A DNA stretch of 11,801 bases from positions 1-11,801 of the forward strand of contig DANJ01000035.1 of assembly GCA_002497285.1 (NCBI GenBank), read 5' to 3'. Origin of the DNA: Candidatus Pacearchaeota archaeon UBA92 (GTDB taxonomy: Archaea; Nanobdellota; Nanobdellia; Pacearchaeales; GW2011-AR1). Shown in pieces: positions 1 to 5,948 of this stretch. The first letter of the stretch is position 1. Each line of letters begins with the position of its first letter. Below the pieces are notes generated by a model. The model did no database searches. It was given only the letters and a program-made list of their open reading frames with translations, and was not told where the DNA came from. The translations under genes and the position numbers were made by a program.

Positions 1-19
1 AGGATTTCTTGCGGAAGGA

Positions 20-448
20 TTAATTAGGCTTGTAATTTTTTAAGAATTTTTCAGCAGAAGATTGAACTCTCTCGCCTAAACCAGAAATAATCTTTATACC
101 TAAATCCTTGCAAACTTTCGCTTCTGGAATCTCGGATTCAGTCCAATGAGGGCCTTTTGCAAAGATATTGGGTTTTAACAGCTCGAGGGATTTGCAAACG
201 GTTTCATCTTCATCCACACTTACCATTACCTCATCTACATATCTTAAAGCAGATAAAACTCTAACTCTTTCTTGGAATGGCATGAAAACAAAACCTTTTC
301 TTCTTGTCAGAAAGTCATCGTTGTTTAAAATGACTATTAGTTTATCCCCTAATTCCTTTGCATTTTTCAAATATTCGATATGTCCTGCATGAATTGGGTC
401 AAATCCTCCAGAAACTGCAACTATAACGCTCTTTTTCTTTATAGCCAT
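20..448 (-). CDS. HldE-C/TagD-type nucleotidyltransferase (cytidylyltransferase-like)
   Basis: A 142-aa single-domain enzyme of the cytidylyltransferase-like superfamily, which transfers a CMP or AMP group from an NTP to a phosphorylated small molecule. The N-terminus carries the nucleotide-binding signature GGFDPIHAGH with the HxGH pair at H20/H23. The stretch LLKPNIFAKGP (about 91-100) and the late GERVQSSAEKF segment (about 125-135), in the place of the family's second nucleotide-binding motif, look more like the C-terminal domain of HldE (heptose-1-phosphate adenylyltransferase) than like archaeal FAD synthase. The length is normal for a stand-alone domain. A TATA box lies 25 bp before the ATG, so the mRNA is probably leaderless, and the gene is separate from sepF upstream. 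The substrate cannot be told from sequence; glycerol-3-phosphate, a sugar phosphate or FMN are the alternatives. No sugar-pathway genes are adjacent to help. Confidence 0.85.
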   Translation of the reverse strand: MAIKKKSVIVAVSGGFDPIHAGHIEYLKNAKELGDKLIVILNNDDFLTRRKGFVFMPFQERVRVLSALRYVDEVMVSVDEDETVCKSLELLKPNIFAKGPHWTESEIPEAKVCKDLGIKIISGLGERVQSSAEKFLKNYKPN

Positions 449-468
449 TAAATCCTTTAGATAGGGTA

Positions 469-477
469 TTATTTATA
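469..477 (-). promoter_or_regulatory. TATA box of the nucleotidyltransferase gene
   Basis: On the minus strand the site reads TATAAATAA. It is centred about 25 bp before the ATG at 448, as expected for a leaderless archaeal transcript. An imperfect palindrome, ATTGTT-G-AACAAT (482-494), lies just upstream of the box and could be an operator or chance. Confidence 0.6.
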
Positions 478-516
478 GATTATTGTTGAACAATTCTACT
501 AAAGGTCACTTCTAAT

Positions 517-897
517 TTAATAGAAAGAAAGGTTGTCCTTCTTCTCTGCCTTTTCAGGAGCCCTATAAACCTCTGCGAAACTAGGTGTTGCAAGAATAGT
601 ATGTTCTCCGAAACCTGCTATTGATCCCTCTAAAGCCTCAACTGTCTTCTTAATCTTAGCTACTGCTCTTTTTAGCTCTATAACATCCTTTGTTTTCATA
701 GGTTTTATGTCTATTACGGCAATAGTATAGCCTTCTCTTAATGCATTTAATATCTCGTTAACATCATCAAATTGCCTTAATGTGAATGGTCTTACAAGAA
801 TCTTGCTTTTTAATTCTGCATTTGGATTCAAATCTATCTCAACATAATCGTCAGAATCTTCCCCTTTTCCCATTAATTTTCTAAAGTCAAAAGCCAT
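517..897 (-). CDS. sepF: Cell division protein SepF (archaeal type)
   Basis: A 126-aa archaeal SepF, the cytoplasmic protein that anchors FtsZ to the membrane and aligns the Z ring. The family pattern is clear: a short N-terminal MAFDFRKLMG segment that could form the membrane-binding amphipathic helix, the DYVEIDL stretch, then the SepF core with ILVRPFTL, IAVIDIKPMK, the ELKRAVAKIKKT helix and the closing AGFGEHTILATPSFAEVYR. A charged 15-residue tail follows. An upstream in-frame ATG at 918 is possible, but the TATA box at 921-930 would place transcription start at about 897-899. I therefore start at the second Met, which also gives the classic N-terminus. The FtsZ partner is encoded 2.4 kb away on the same strand. 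The gene has its own promoter and is not coupled to prefoldin upstream. Confidence 0.93.
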   Translation of the reverse strand: MAFDFRKLMGKGEDSDDYVEIDLNPNAELKSKILVRPFTLRQFDDVNEILNALREGYTIAVIDIKPMKTKDVIELKRAVAKIKKTVEALEGSIAGFGEHTILATPSFAEVYRAPEKAEKKDNLSFY

Positions 898-920
898 GTT
901 ATGAGTTAAGCGGAACACTA

Positions 921-930
921 TATAAATATT
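921..930 (-). promoter_or_regulatory. TATA box of sepF
   Basis: The minus strand reads AATATTTATA. It is centred about 28 bp before the chosen sepF ATG at 897. It lies only 4-7 bp from the alternative upstream ATG (918), which would then fall before the transcription start, so the box decides the start codon. Confidence 0.65.
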
Positions 931-950
931 ATCGTATTTGTATATAGCAA

Positions 951-1277
951 TTACTTCTCAGAATCAATAATTTTCTTTATTTCAGACTTTAGTTCTTCTG
1001 CCTTATTTTCAATAAGTGCTTCCTGTTTTTCTATTGATGAATTTCTTAAATTGAGCAAGTTAATCTTTTCTTCAAGCTCTTTTATTGTTTCATCCTTTTC
1101 TGCCTTCAACATAATTGAACCGACAACCTTGAAAATATCTGAAGAAGTTTTTTTTATTTCTTCAAGAGCGTTCTGACTTTCCGTCGATTCAAGTTGGAAT
1201 GCTTGTTTTTGCATTGCAAGATTTTGCAAATTCTTTTCTAAAATTTGTAATTCCTGAATTTTTTCTGTTGCTTGCAT
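951..1277 (-). CDS. pfdB: Prefoldin beta subunit
   Basis: A 108-aa prefoldin beta subunit. Archaeal prefoldin is a hexamer of two alpha and four beta chains that captures unfolded proteins with coiled-coil tentacles and hands them to the thermosome. The N-terminal helix (IQELQILEKNLQNLAMQKQAF) and the C-terminal helix (about 58-105, rich in E/K/L heptads) form the coiled coil. Between them is the short beta-hairpin region with the family's FKVVGSIMLK motif. The length is slightly under the usual 115-120 aa. The ATG follows directly on the rpo12 stop codon (TAAATG, no intervening base), so translation is probably coupled. The gene is the last of an eL43-rpo12-prefoldin operon, a common archaeal arrangement; here no KEOPS Pcc1 gene lies between. 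Confidence 0.94.
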   Translation of the reverse strand: MQATEKIQELQILEKNLQNLAMQKQAFQLESTESQNALEEIKKTSSDIFKVVGSIMLKAEKDETIKELEEKINLLNLRNSSIEKQEALIENKAEELKSEIKKIIDSEK

Positions 1278-1415
1278 TTAAATTGCCTTTACCTTAGCTA
1301 TATGCTTTCTTGGTTTGTAGAAAATTTTTGAGTTACAATGCGGACAGACAAATCTTTTTTCGAGAATTTTGTTAGTTATGACTTTTCCGCAGCTGAAACA
1401 TTTGTATTGTGCCAT
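1278..1415 (-). CDS. rpo12: DNA-directed RNA polymerase subunit Rpo12 (P)
   Basis: A 45-aa protein that matches archaeal RNA polymerase subunit Rpo12 (RpoP, eukaryotic Rpb12/ABC10-alpha counterpart), a small zinc protein that helps hold the Rpo3/Rpo10 assembly platform. The zinc site is visible as CxxC at C6/C9 (YKCFSCGK) and CxxC at C24/C27 (FVCPHC). The C-terminal basic stretch YKPRKHIAKVKAI is the family ending. The length is typical (about 45-50 aa). It lies 32 bp after the eL43 stop and its own stop abuts the prefoldin ATG, so all three genes are probably on one transcript. Confidence 0.93.
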   Translation of the reverse strand: MAQYKCFSCGKVITNKILEKRFVCPHCNSKIFYKPRKHIAKVKAI

Positions 1416-1447
1416 GAATATTTGGGGAAACGGGGGTTTTTAAAGTT

Positions 1448-1675
1448 TTATGCTTGCTTTTCAAGATAGTAAGCGTGTCCAGTAAATCTCTTGTCGCATT
1501 TTTTACAATACCAAATTCCTGAAGATTCTCTCTTTACGCCTTGTTTTTTACAATGTGGGCAGACTTGTTTTTTTCTCTGTAATGATTCTATTATGTTGAG
1601 TTTCTTACGAACATTAGTTCCGTACCCTGCTCCGAATCGTCCTGCATGTCTTATTTTTTTTGTTTTTGTGGCCAT
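1448..1675 (-). CDS. rpl37ae: 50S ribosomal protein eL43 (L37Ae)
   Basis: A 75-aa ribosomal protein eL43 of the large subunit. The N-terminal basic tail contains the signature GRFGAGYGTNVRKK. It is followed by a complete C4 zinc ribbon: CPHC at C39/C42 and CKKC at C57/C60, spaced by the GIWYC strand. The C-terminus FTGHAYY is also typical of the family (usual length 75-95 aa). The gene opens the eL43-rpo12-prefoldin operon. A TTTAAAAA box about 31 bp before the ATG suggests a very short leader of about 6 nt. No feature is missing or odd. Confidence 0.96.
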   Translation of the reverse strand: MATKTKKIRHAGRFGAGYGTNVRKKLNIIESLQRKKQVCPHCKKQGVKRESSGIWYCKKCDKRFTGHAYYLEKQA

Positions 1676-1702
1676 GTTAATTATGTATTAGTGGATAGAT
1701 GG

Positions 1703-1710
1703 TTTTTAAA
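1703..1710 (-). promoter_or_regulatory. TATA box of the eL43-rpo12-prefoldin operon
   Basis: The minus strand reads TTTAAAAA, preceded by AT-rich sequence. It is centred about 31 bp before the ATG at 1675 and lies just after the tRNA-Pro 3' end. Confidence 0.5.
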
Positions 1711-1726
1711 TTATTCTGTTATGAGA

Positions 1727-1800
1727 TGGGGATGCGCGGATTTGAACCGCGGTCGCGAAGTCCCAAACCTCGAATACTAACCAGGCTATACTACATCCCC
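1727..1800 (-). tRNA. tRNA-Pro (anticodon UGG)
   Basis: A 74-nt cloverleaf. The acceptor stem GGGGATG pairs perfectly with CATCCCC, with discriminator A at 1727. The T arm is CGCGG-TTCGAAT-CCGCG. The anticodon arm is CGAGG-TTTGGGA-CTTCG, giving anticodon TGG (proline) with G37. The D stem is GTAT with GTAT, using G-U pairs at both ends. There is no intron, and the 3' CCA is not encoded. It lies between the uL11 and eL43 transcription units on the same strand. Confidence 0.95.
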
Positions 1801-1824
1801 ATTGTAATAATGATTTAATTAGAG

Positions 1825-1832
1825 CTTTTTAA
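1825..1832 (-). promoter_or_regulatory. Possible TATA box of tRNA-Pro
   Basis: The minus strand reads TTAAAAAG, centred about 28 bp before the tRNA 5' end. The surroundings are AT-rich, so this is only the best-placed candidate. Confidence 0.35.
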
Positions 1833-1870
1833 TGTTTACTATTTGCATTTAGAATCTTATTAAAGAAAAA

Positions 1871-2572
1871 TTACTTCTTTTTCTTATCATCTTTCTTTGT
1901 ATCTTTCTTTGCATCCCCAGGGGCTGCAGTAGTGGTAGCTCCAGGAGTTGCAGCTGCTGTTACAGTGGCTGTTGCTTTCTCAGCTTCTTCCTTCGCCTTA
2001 GCTTCTTCTAATGCTTTCTGGTCCTTCTCTTGCTTGGCTTTAACTATTTCAAATTGAGTTTCTATATCTTTTTTCTTTTCAGGATCTGGAATTGTTTTTT
2101 CTTCCTTAATTTCTTTATCATATACTCCAGATTCAATAATTCTCATTATTTCTTTTGGATTTTTGCTATCAATTAATATGCCTAGAGAAACACACGAACC
2201 TACTGTAAGTTTTAATGCTGCTTTCAAATCTTTAGCAAGCATTCCAGGAAGTTTTGTCTTTGCGATTCCAATCAATTGTTCTACAGAAATATTGCCTACA
2301 TAAGTTTTTCCTGCCAGTCCTGATCCTGATTCTAAACCTAGTTCTTTTTTTATAAGCTCTGAAACGGGTGGAGATGAAACTTTCACTGTAAAGTTTTTAG
2401 TTTTTTTATCTACATCTAACTCAACAGGAACTTTCATTCCTTTGAATCCAGATGTTGCCTCATTAATTTCCTGAATAACTTTTCCGAGGTTAATTCCCAT
2501 TGGACCAAGCTGCTGTGAAACCGAAGGTCCTGGTTTCATTGCTCCACCATCAACTATAAGCTTAATTTTCAT
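1871..2572 (-). CDS. rpl11: 50S ribosomal protein uL11 with long C-terminal tail
   Basis: Ribosomal protein uL11, which with 23S rRNA forms the base of the stalk where elongation factors bind. The N-terminal domain begins MKIKLIVDGGAMKPGPSVSQ and continues with LGPMGINLGKVIQEIN. The C-terminal rRNA-binding domain contains LKAALKLTVGSCVSLGILID. The start at 2572 is chosen because it matches the family N-terminus and has GAGG 6 nt upstream; a reading frame opening 16 codons earlier lies inside spt5. The gene overlaps the spt5 stop by 11 bp. After the core (to about residue 157) come some 75 extra residues of charged coiled-coil-like and Ala/Thr/Lys-rich sequence ending in poly-Lys, making 233 aa against about 160 usual. 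The secE-spt5-rpl11 order is the common archaeal one. Confidence 0.95.
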   Translation of the reverse strand: MKIKLIVDGGAMKPGPSVSQQLGPMGINLGKVIQEINEATSGFKGMKVPVELDVDKKTKNFTVKVSSPPVSELIKKELGLESGSGLAGKTYVGNISVEQLIGIAKTKLPGMLAKDLKAALKLTVGSCVSLGILIDSKNPKEIMRIIESGVYDKEIKEEKTIPDPEKKKDIETQFEIVKAKQEKDQKALEEAKAKEEAEKATATVTAAATPGATTTAAPGDAKKDTKKDDKKKK

Positions 2573-3050
2573 ATTTTTCCTCAAATGAATCAGATTCGCC
2601 TGATTCTTCATCTTTATCACGCCTTATAACTCTAACGTTATCCATTTTAACTGTTACAGGTATTGGAACAGCTGCGCCCAAAAGAGAGACAACTACTTCT
2701 CCCTTTTTCTTGTCAATTCTTGTAACTTTTCCTTTTTCATTTTTAAATGTATCTGCAATCATCTCAACTATATCCCCTATTTCTATATTGAAGTCTTCAA
2801 CTTCAGGCTGGAGCATATTTTTTACTTCGTCGTAAGAAATCATTCTTGGTAAAATTCCCTTAACATATGGAAGATTATAAACTGCCTCTTCTACTGAATC
2901 TCTGTCTGCAGCTTCTATTATTATGTACCCTCTTAATCCGTGAGGTTTTACAACTGCAAAAACATCTAAAGTTTTTTTATTCACTCTGTCTGAAATCATT
3001 TCGAGTGCTTTTCCTTCCTTGTTTGTTGTTACTTTAATGATAAAAATCAT
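2562..3050 (-). CDS. spt5: Transcription elongation factor Spt5 (NusG family)
   Basis: A 162-aa archaeal Spt5, which bridges the RNA polymerase clamp and with Spt4 keeps the enzyme processive. The NGN domain spans roughly residues 1-85 (IFIIKVTTNKEGKALEM, HGLRGYIIIEA, YVKGILPRMI). A KOW domain follows from about 90 (IGDIVEMIADTFKNEKGKVT, with strands to VRVI), then an acidic tail of about 20 residues. The length is close to the usual 145-155 aa. An in-frame TAA three codons before the ATG fixes the start. The gene has its own TATA box and an approximately 40-nt leader with a perfect hairpin next to a strong AGGAGG. It overlaps rpl11 downstream, so the two are co-translated. Confidence 0.95.
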   Translation of the reverse strand: MIFIIKVTTNKEGKALEMISDRVNKKTLDVFAVVKPHGLRGYIIIEAADRDSVEEAVYNLPYVKGILPRMISYDEVKNMLQPEVEDFNIEIGDIVEMIADTFKNEKGKVTRIDKKKGEVVVSLLGAAVPIPVTVKMDNVRVIRRDKDEESGESDSFEEKYEN

Positions 3051-3074
3051 TTTGTTTATGCTCCGCTACCTCCT

Positions 3075-3094
3075 AATACTAAAGAAGTAGTATT
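3075..3094 (-). promoter_or_regulatory. Hairpin in the spt5-rpl11 leader
   Basis: On the minus strand AATACTA pairs perfectly with TAGTATT around the 6-nt loop CTTCTT. The predicted transcription start (about 3091) falls at the base of the hairpin, and AGGAGGT (3068-3074) follows at once. The ATG is 17 nt beyond AGGAGGT, with a second purine-rich GCGGAG in between. Confidence 0.5.
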
Positions 3095-3112
3095 GAAAAA
3101 GGTTTTGTAAGG

Positions 3113-3120
3113 TTTATAAA
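3113..3120 (-). promoter_or_regulatory. TATA box of spt5-rpl11
   Basis: Palindromic TTTATAAA just after the secE stop codon. A start about 25 bp on (about 3091) gives a leader of about 40 nt, longer than for most genes here. Confidence 0.6.
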
Positions 3121-3125
3121 TTTTT

Positions 3126-3293
3126 CTAGAAGAACCCTATTATGACAGATATGAAGAATCCTGCTGCGCCCAAGATTAATATCCCTAAAGCGGAGACTTT
3201 TGTTATGGTTTTGAACTCTTCCATAGACGGCTTTTTAAGAAGTTTCCAAACTCTTGTTGATTGAATTATGAATGATTTTATTTTCTGATGCAT
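3126..3293 (-). CDS. secE: Preprotein translocase subunit SecE (Sec61 gamma)
   Basis: A 55-aa single-span SecE/Sec61-gamma, the clamp subunit of the SecYE translocon in the cytoplasmic membrane. The amphipathic cytoplasmic helix contains the family motif RVWKLLKKPSMEEFKTI (about 14-30). One membrane segment follows at about 34-53 (SALGILILGAAGFFISVII), and the protein stops at once after it. Length and layout match archaeal SecE. The gene lies between ftsZ and spt5, its usual place in many archaea. A TATA box abutting the ftsZ stop gives a start within a few bases of the ATG, so the mRNA is probably leaderless. Confidence 0.93.
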   Translation of the reverse strand: MHQKIKSFIIQSTRVWKLLKKPSMEEFKTITKVSALGILILGAAGFFISVIIGFF

Positions 3294-3314
3294 GTTAATT
3301 AAAAATGAAAGGGG

Positions 3315-3323
3315 TTTAAAAAA
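3315..3323 (-). promoter_or_regulatory. TATA box of secE
   Basis: The minus strand reads TTTTTTAAA, centred 26 bp before the secE ATG and directly following the ftsZ TAG stop codon. Confidence 0.5.
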
Positions 3324-4412
3324 CTAATCATTTAGGAAATCTATGCCTAATTCATCCTTTAGTTGACTTTGGGCTGTTACTTTGCCTGAAATTCCCGAAC
3401 CAAGTATTTGTGTGCTATTTACTCCTGTAACAATTAATAAAACTTTTATTGACTTGTCCATATCTGCAGAAATTTGGGCTCCAGAAATAATTTTGGCTTC
3501 TGGAGAAATCTTGCTTCCTAAAGTTTCCATTATAATTTTATATTCATCTAGAGACATGTCATTTCCACCTATAACATTTACTAAAGCTCCTTTTGCTTCT
3601 TTTATATTAACATCTAATAAAGGATTGTTAATTGCTCTTTCGACAGCTTCTCTTGCTCTGTTTTGTGCTGAATCTGATTCTCCTATTCCGATTAATGAAA
3701 CTCCTCCATTTGACATTACTGTTCTGACGTCTGCAAAATCTAAATTAACCAATCCAGAAGTTGTGATTAACTCAGCAATTCCTTTTACTGAATTTGTAAG
3801 AATTTCATCTGCAACTTTAAAGGCAGTGTGTAATGGCAGTTCTGGAGCTAATTCAAGAAGTTTATCATTTGGGATTACAATTAATGTGTCTACTATAGAC
3901 TCCATTCTTTCAAGACCATATTGGGCATTTTCTATTCTTTTTTGTCCTTCAACTGTGAATGGAAGAGTTACAATGCCTATTGTCAGGGCATTCTGTTTCT
4001 TTGCTATTTCTGCAACAACTGGGGCTGCTCCTGTTCCGGTTCCTCCGCCTAAACCGCATGTGATAAAAACCATGTCAGAGTTTGATAATTTCTTTTTTAT
4101 TTCTTGTTCTGATTCCCTTGCAGCTTCCTCACCTATTTTTGGATTTGAACCTGCCCCTAAGCCATGAGTCAATTCTCGACCTATCAAAATCTTATGATCT
4201 GCGGTAGTATATAGAAGATCCTGTGCATCTGTGTTTAAAGCGATAACTTCGCATCCCTTAACGCCTACTTCTTTCATTCTAGAGACTGAATTTCCTCCTC
4301 CGCCTCCACAACCAACAACTTTTATTCTTGCGGATTGTTTCTGAAGAAGAGATTCCAATTCAACGTCTACTGGATTTTCATAATGCTCTTTTTCGAACGA
4401 AATTTCTGACAT
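3324..4412 (-). CDS. ftsZ: Cell division GTPase FtsZ (FtsZ1-like)
   Basis: A 362-aa tubulin-superfamily GTPase that polymerises into the division ring. The first phosphate/nucleotide loop is GCGGGGGNSVSRM (about 34-46). The tubulin signature GGGTGTG is at residues 122-128 in ITCGLGGGTGTGAAPVVAEI. The T7 loop that completes GTP hydrolysis in the neighbouring subunit is intact as NLDFADV (213-219, with D215 and D218). The segment NTDAQDLLYTTADHKILIG and the early ELTHGLGAG resemble archaeal FtsZ1. After the core, only about 25 residues remain, ending LKDELGIDFLND, so the disordered linker is short and the last residues are the likely SepF-binding tail. Its own TATA box overlaps the stop codon of the FKBP gene, suggesting a leaderless transcript independent of FKBP. 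A second FtsZ paralogue is not in this window. Confidence 0.96.
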   Translation of the reverse strand: MSEISFEKEHYENPVDVELESLLQKQSARIKVVGCGGGGGNSVSRMKEVGVKGCEVIALNTDAQDLLYTTADHKILIGRELTHGLGAGSNPKIGEEAARESEQEIKKKLSNSDMVFITCGLGGGTGTGAAPVVAEIAKKQNALTIGIVTLPFTVEGQKRIENAQYGLERMESIVDTLIVIPNDKLLELAPELPLHTAFKVADEILTNSVKGIAELITTSGLVNLDFADVRTVMSNGGVSLIGIGESDSAQNRAREAVERAINNPLLDVNIKEAKGALVNVIGGNDMSLDEYKIIMETLGSKISPEAKIISGAQISADMDKSIKVLLIVTGVNSTQILGSGISGKVTAQSQLKDELGIDFLND

Positions 4413-4432
4413 AAAGGATAGAATTTAAAGAG

Positions 4433-4440
4433 ATTTATAA
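4433..4440 (-). promoter_or_regulatory. TATA box of ftsZ inside the end of the FKBP gene
   Basis: The minus strand reads TTATAAAT, centred 24-25 bp before the ftsZ ATG. The last Leu codon and the TAA stop of the FKBP gene lie within the box, so it serves both coding and promoter use. Confidence 0.6.
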
Positions 4441-5100
4441 GGATTGTTGTGGTTCTTCTGCCTTATCTTTTTCCTCTTTTAGCTCCTGAAATTTTAACTC
4501 TTTTCCTATTAATTTCTTAAATCTTTCCTTAAATATTTCAATTATTGGCTCTGCCTGTTTATGTAATTCCACAGTTACGGAGTCCTGAGAAATTGTAAAT
4601 TTTGGTATGTGGTGGAAAAAGAAGTCAAAGAAAGCATCTGTTTTCTCTTTGTCATCTGTAACAATTCGAGTTATTGTGAATGTGTAGTCTAAATCTTTTC
4701 CTGCAAGAGGGTTGTTGAAGTCTGTAATGACCCTTGCTCCTGAGACTGTGATTACTTTAACGAGATTATTATCCATAATTAGTGATGCTCCAGGGTAAGG
4801 ATTTATTTTCTGTTTTGTGAAAACTGAAAGAGGTATTGTCTTTACCAATTCTCTTTTCCTTTCTCCAAATCCTTCCTTGTATGCTACATGGAAATTATAC
4901 TCTTTTCCTATTTCTTTATCTTCCAATGCCTTATCTAGTCCGGGAACAACCATCTCTTCACCTATTGCTACTATTGTTTTTCTCTCGTCTGCTTTAGGGT
5001 CAATTTCTTTTAGGTCTTCAGAAATGTTTGAGTCGAAAACTTTTCCGTTTGTTCTTCCTGTGAATTTTATTTCTACAAAGTCGCCTTTTTTTGTTGCCAT
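4435..5100 (-). CDS. FKBP-type peptidyl-prolyl cis-trans isomerase (SlyD-like)
   Basis: A 221-aa archaeal FKBP/SlyD-type isomerase and probable chaperone, cytoplasmic since no signal peptide is seen. The FKBP domain starts at once (GDFVEIKFTGRTNGKVFDSN) and has the conserved VVPGLDKALEDKEIGKE turn (about 51-66). The chaperone 'insert-in-flap' lies between about 85 and 130, after which the FKBP fold resumes with the SlyD signature DFNNPLAGKDLDYTF. A C-terminal domain from about 150 to 210 is the extra module of long archaeal FKBPs, ending in a charged tail. The histidine-rich metal tail of bacterial SlyD is absent. The ATG is one base after the stop of the upstream unknown gene, so the two are probably an operon. 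Confidence 0.92.
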   Translation of the reverse strand: MATKKGDFVEIKFTGRTNGKVFDSNISEDLKEIDPKADERKTIVAIGEEMVVPGLDKALEDKEIGKEYNFHVAYKEGFGERKRELVKTIPLSVFTKQKINPYPGASLIMDNNLVKVITVSGARVITDFNNPLAGKDLDYTFTITRIVTDDKEKTDAFFDFFFHHIPKFTISQDSVTVELHKQAEPIIEIFKERFKKLIGKELKFQELKEEKDKAEEPQQSL

Positions 5101-5101
5101 A

Positions 5102-5467
5102 TTAAAATCCTAAATAAAGGTCATTTAATTGTTCGTCTACCTTCCTGATAGAATCTTCTGTAGCTATTATGAGTAAGTGTCCTGAATTGGCTGATAGTGT
5201 GATTGGTTCAGAGGATTTTTCCGTAGAGATATTGGGGGCAGATTTTGTGAAATAAGCGTTGACTAATCCAGAGAAACCATTTCCAGGATATAAATAAATA
5301 CAATGGATAAACGTTGGAGATTCACTTGGGTTTTTGGTCCTTGTTCCTAACTTAAAATTGATTCCATCTAGTCTTTCGGTTACTATTTTTTCCAATCCAT
5401 CTATTGTGATTGCTCCTTGTACTCCAAGGTATCTCTGTTCATAGACTAAAGTTTCTTGTCCTGACAT
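5102..5467 (-). CDS. Unknown conserved-looking protein upstream of FKBP
   Basis: A 121-aa protein I do not recognise. It has no signal peptide, membrane segment or metal motif. It is a mixed alpha/beta sequence: a strand-like start (ETLVYEQRYLGVQGAITID), a helix (GLEKIVTERL), strands around FIHCIYLYPG and LVNAYFT, a Ser/Thr-rich loop (SAPNISTEKSSEPIT), and a hydrophobic strand (HLLIIATED) before a C-terminal helix. I start at 5467 rather than the Met two codons earlier, because the TATA box at 5488-5495 is centred 24-25 bp from it. The stop lies one base before the FKBP ATG, so a shared transcript and perhaps a folding-related role are likely, but the function is unknown. Confidence 0.8.
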   Translation of the reverse strand: MSGQETLVYEQRYLGVQGAITIDGLEKIVTERLDGINFKLGTRTKNPSESPTFIHCIYLYPGNGFSGLVNAYFTKSAPNISTEKSSEPITLSANSGHLLIIATEDSIRKVDEQLNDLYLGF

Positions 5468-5487
5468 GTGCATTTCTGATTAGCAAG

Positions 5488-5495
5488 TTTTATAA
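5488..5495. promoter_or_regulatory. Shared palindromic TATA box for divergent genes
   Basis: The palindrome TTTATAAA has its centre at 5491.5. It lies 24-25 bp from the ATG of the minus-strand gene (5467) and 26-27 bp from the aIF5A ATG (5518). No other TATA-like site fits either gene, so one box probably drives both directions. Confidence 0.65.
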
Positions 5496-5517
5496 ACGTT
5501 TTCAATTTAAGAAATGT

Positions 5518-5907
5518 ATGGTGTTGAAATTAATTAATGCTACTGAGGCTAAACCTGGAGTTACTATTCTTGTTGAAGGAGATGGTTATACTGTAAGAAG
5601 TAATGATGTCAGTAAGACTGGAAAGCATGGACATGCTAAATGTAGAATTGAGGCTATTGGAATAATTAATGGAAAGAAAAAGGTTATTGCGGTTCCTGGA
5701 CATGAAAGATTTGAAGTTCCTATGATTGATAAAAGAAAGGGTCAGATATTGAGTGTTTCGGATGAAAGCGTAAGCCTTATGGATTTAGAAAGTTTTGAGA
5801 CTATTGATGTTCCTTTTGTTGAGGAAATAAAGGAAGAAATTGCTCCTGATAAACAAGTTGAATATTGGAATGTTGAAGGGAAAAAGATTGTGAAGAGAGT
5901 TCTTTAG
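5518..5907 (+). CDS. eif5a: Translation initiation factor aIF5A (hypusine-containing)
   Basis: A 129-aa aIF5A, which binds the ribosomal E site and relieves stalling at difficult peptide bonds. The N-terminal SH3-like domain holds the modification loop SKTGKHGHAKCRIEAIG. K36, between G35 and H37, is the lysine expected to be converted to deoxyhypusine/hypusine. A C-terminal OB-fold domain follows from about 70 (DKRKGQILSVSDESVSLMD) to the end. The length is typical. The frame is open upstream, but the ATG at 5518 gives the usual N-terminus (MVLKLINATEAKPG) and sits 26-27 bp from the TATA box, so the mRNA is probably leaderless. Deoxyhypusine synthase is not in the window. Confidence 0.95.
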   Translation: MVLKLINATEAKPGVTILVEGDGYTVRSNDVSKTGKHGHAKCRIEAIGIINGKKKVIAVPGHERFEVPMIDKRKGQILSVSDESVSLMDLESFETIDVPFVEEIKEEIAPDKQVEYWNVEGKKIVKRVL

Positions 5908-5919
5908 TTCTTGGATAAA

Positions 5920-5927
5920 TTTAAAAA
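5920..5927 (+). promoter_or_regulatory. TATA box of eL40-protease operon
   Basis: TTTAAAAA, centred about 25 bp before the eL40 ATG at 5949. Confidence 0.55.
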
Positions 5928-5948
5928 CATACTTTTGTAGGGATAATC

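Noticed and set aside
482..494. Inverted repeat ATTGTT-G-AACAAT as an operator
   Set aside because: A single short AT-rich palindrome near a promoter is weak evidence; not called as a separate feature.
2573..2620. Sixteen-codon N-terminal extension of uL11
   Set aside because: It lies inside the spt5 coding sequence and does not resemble uL11; the ATG at 2572 has its own GAGG and a family-typical N-terminus.
3382..4167. Long open frame of 261 codons on the strand opposite ftsZ
   Set aside because: It is fully antisense to a clearly coding FtsZ, has no family features or promoter, and follows from codon bias of the real gene.
5410..5517. Upstream extension of aIF5A
   Set aside because: It would cross the TATA box and the divergent gene; the sequence is hydrophobic noise unlike aIF5A.
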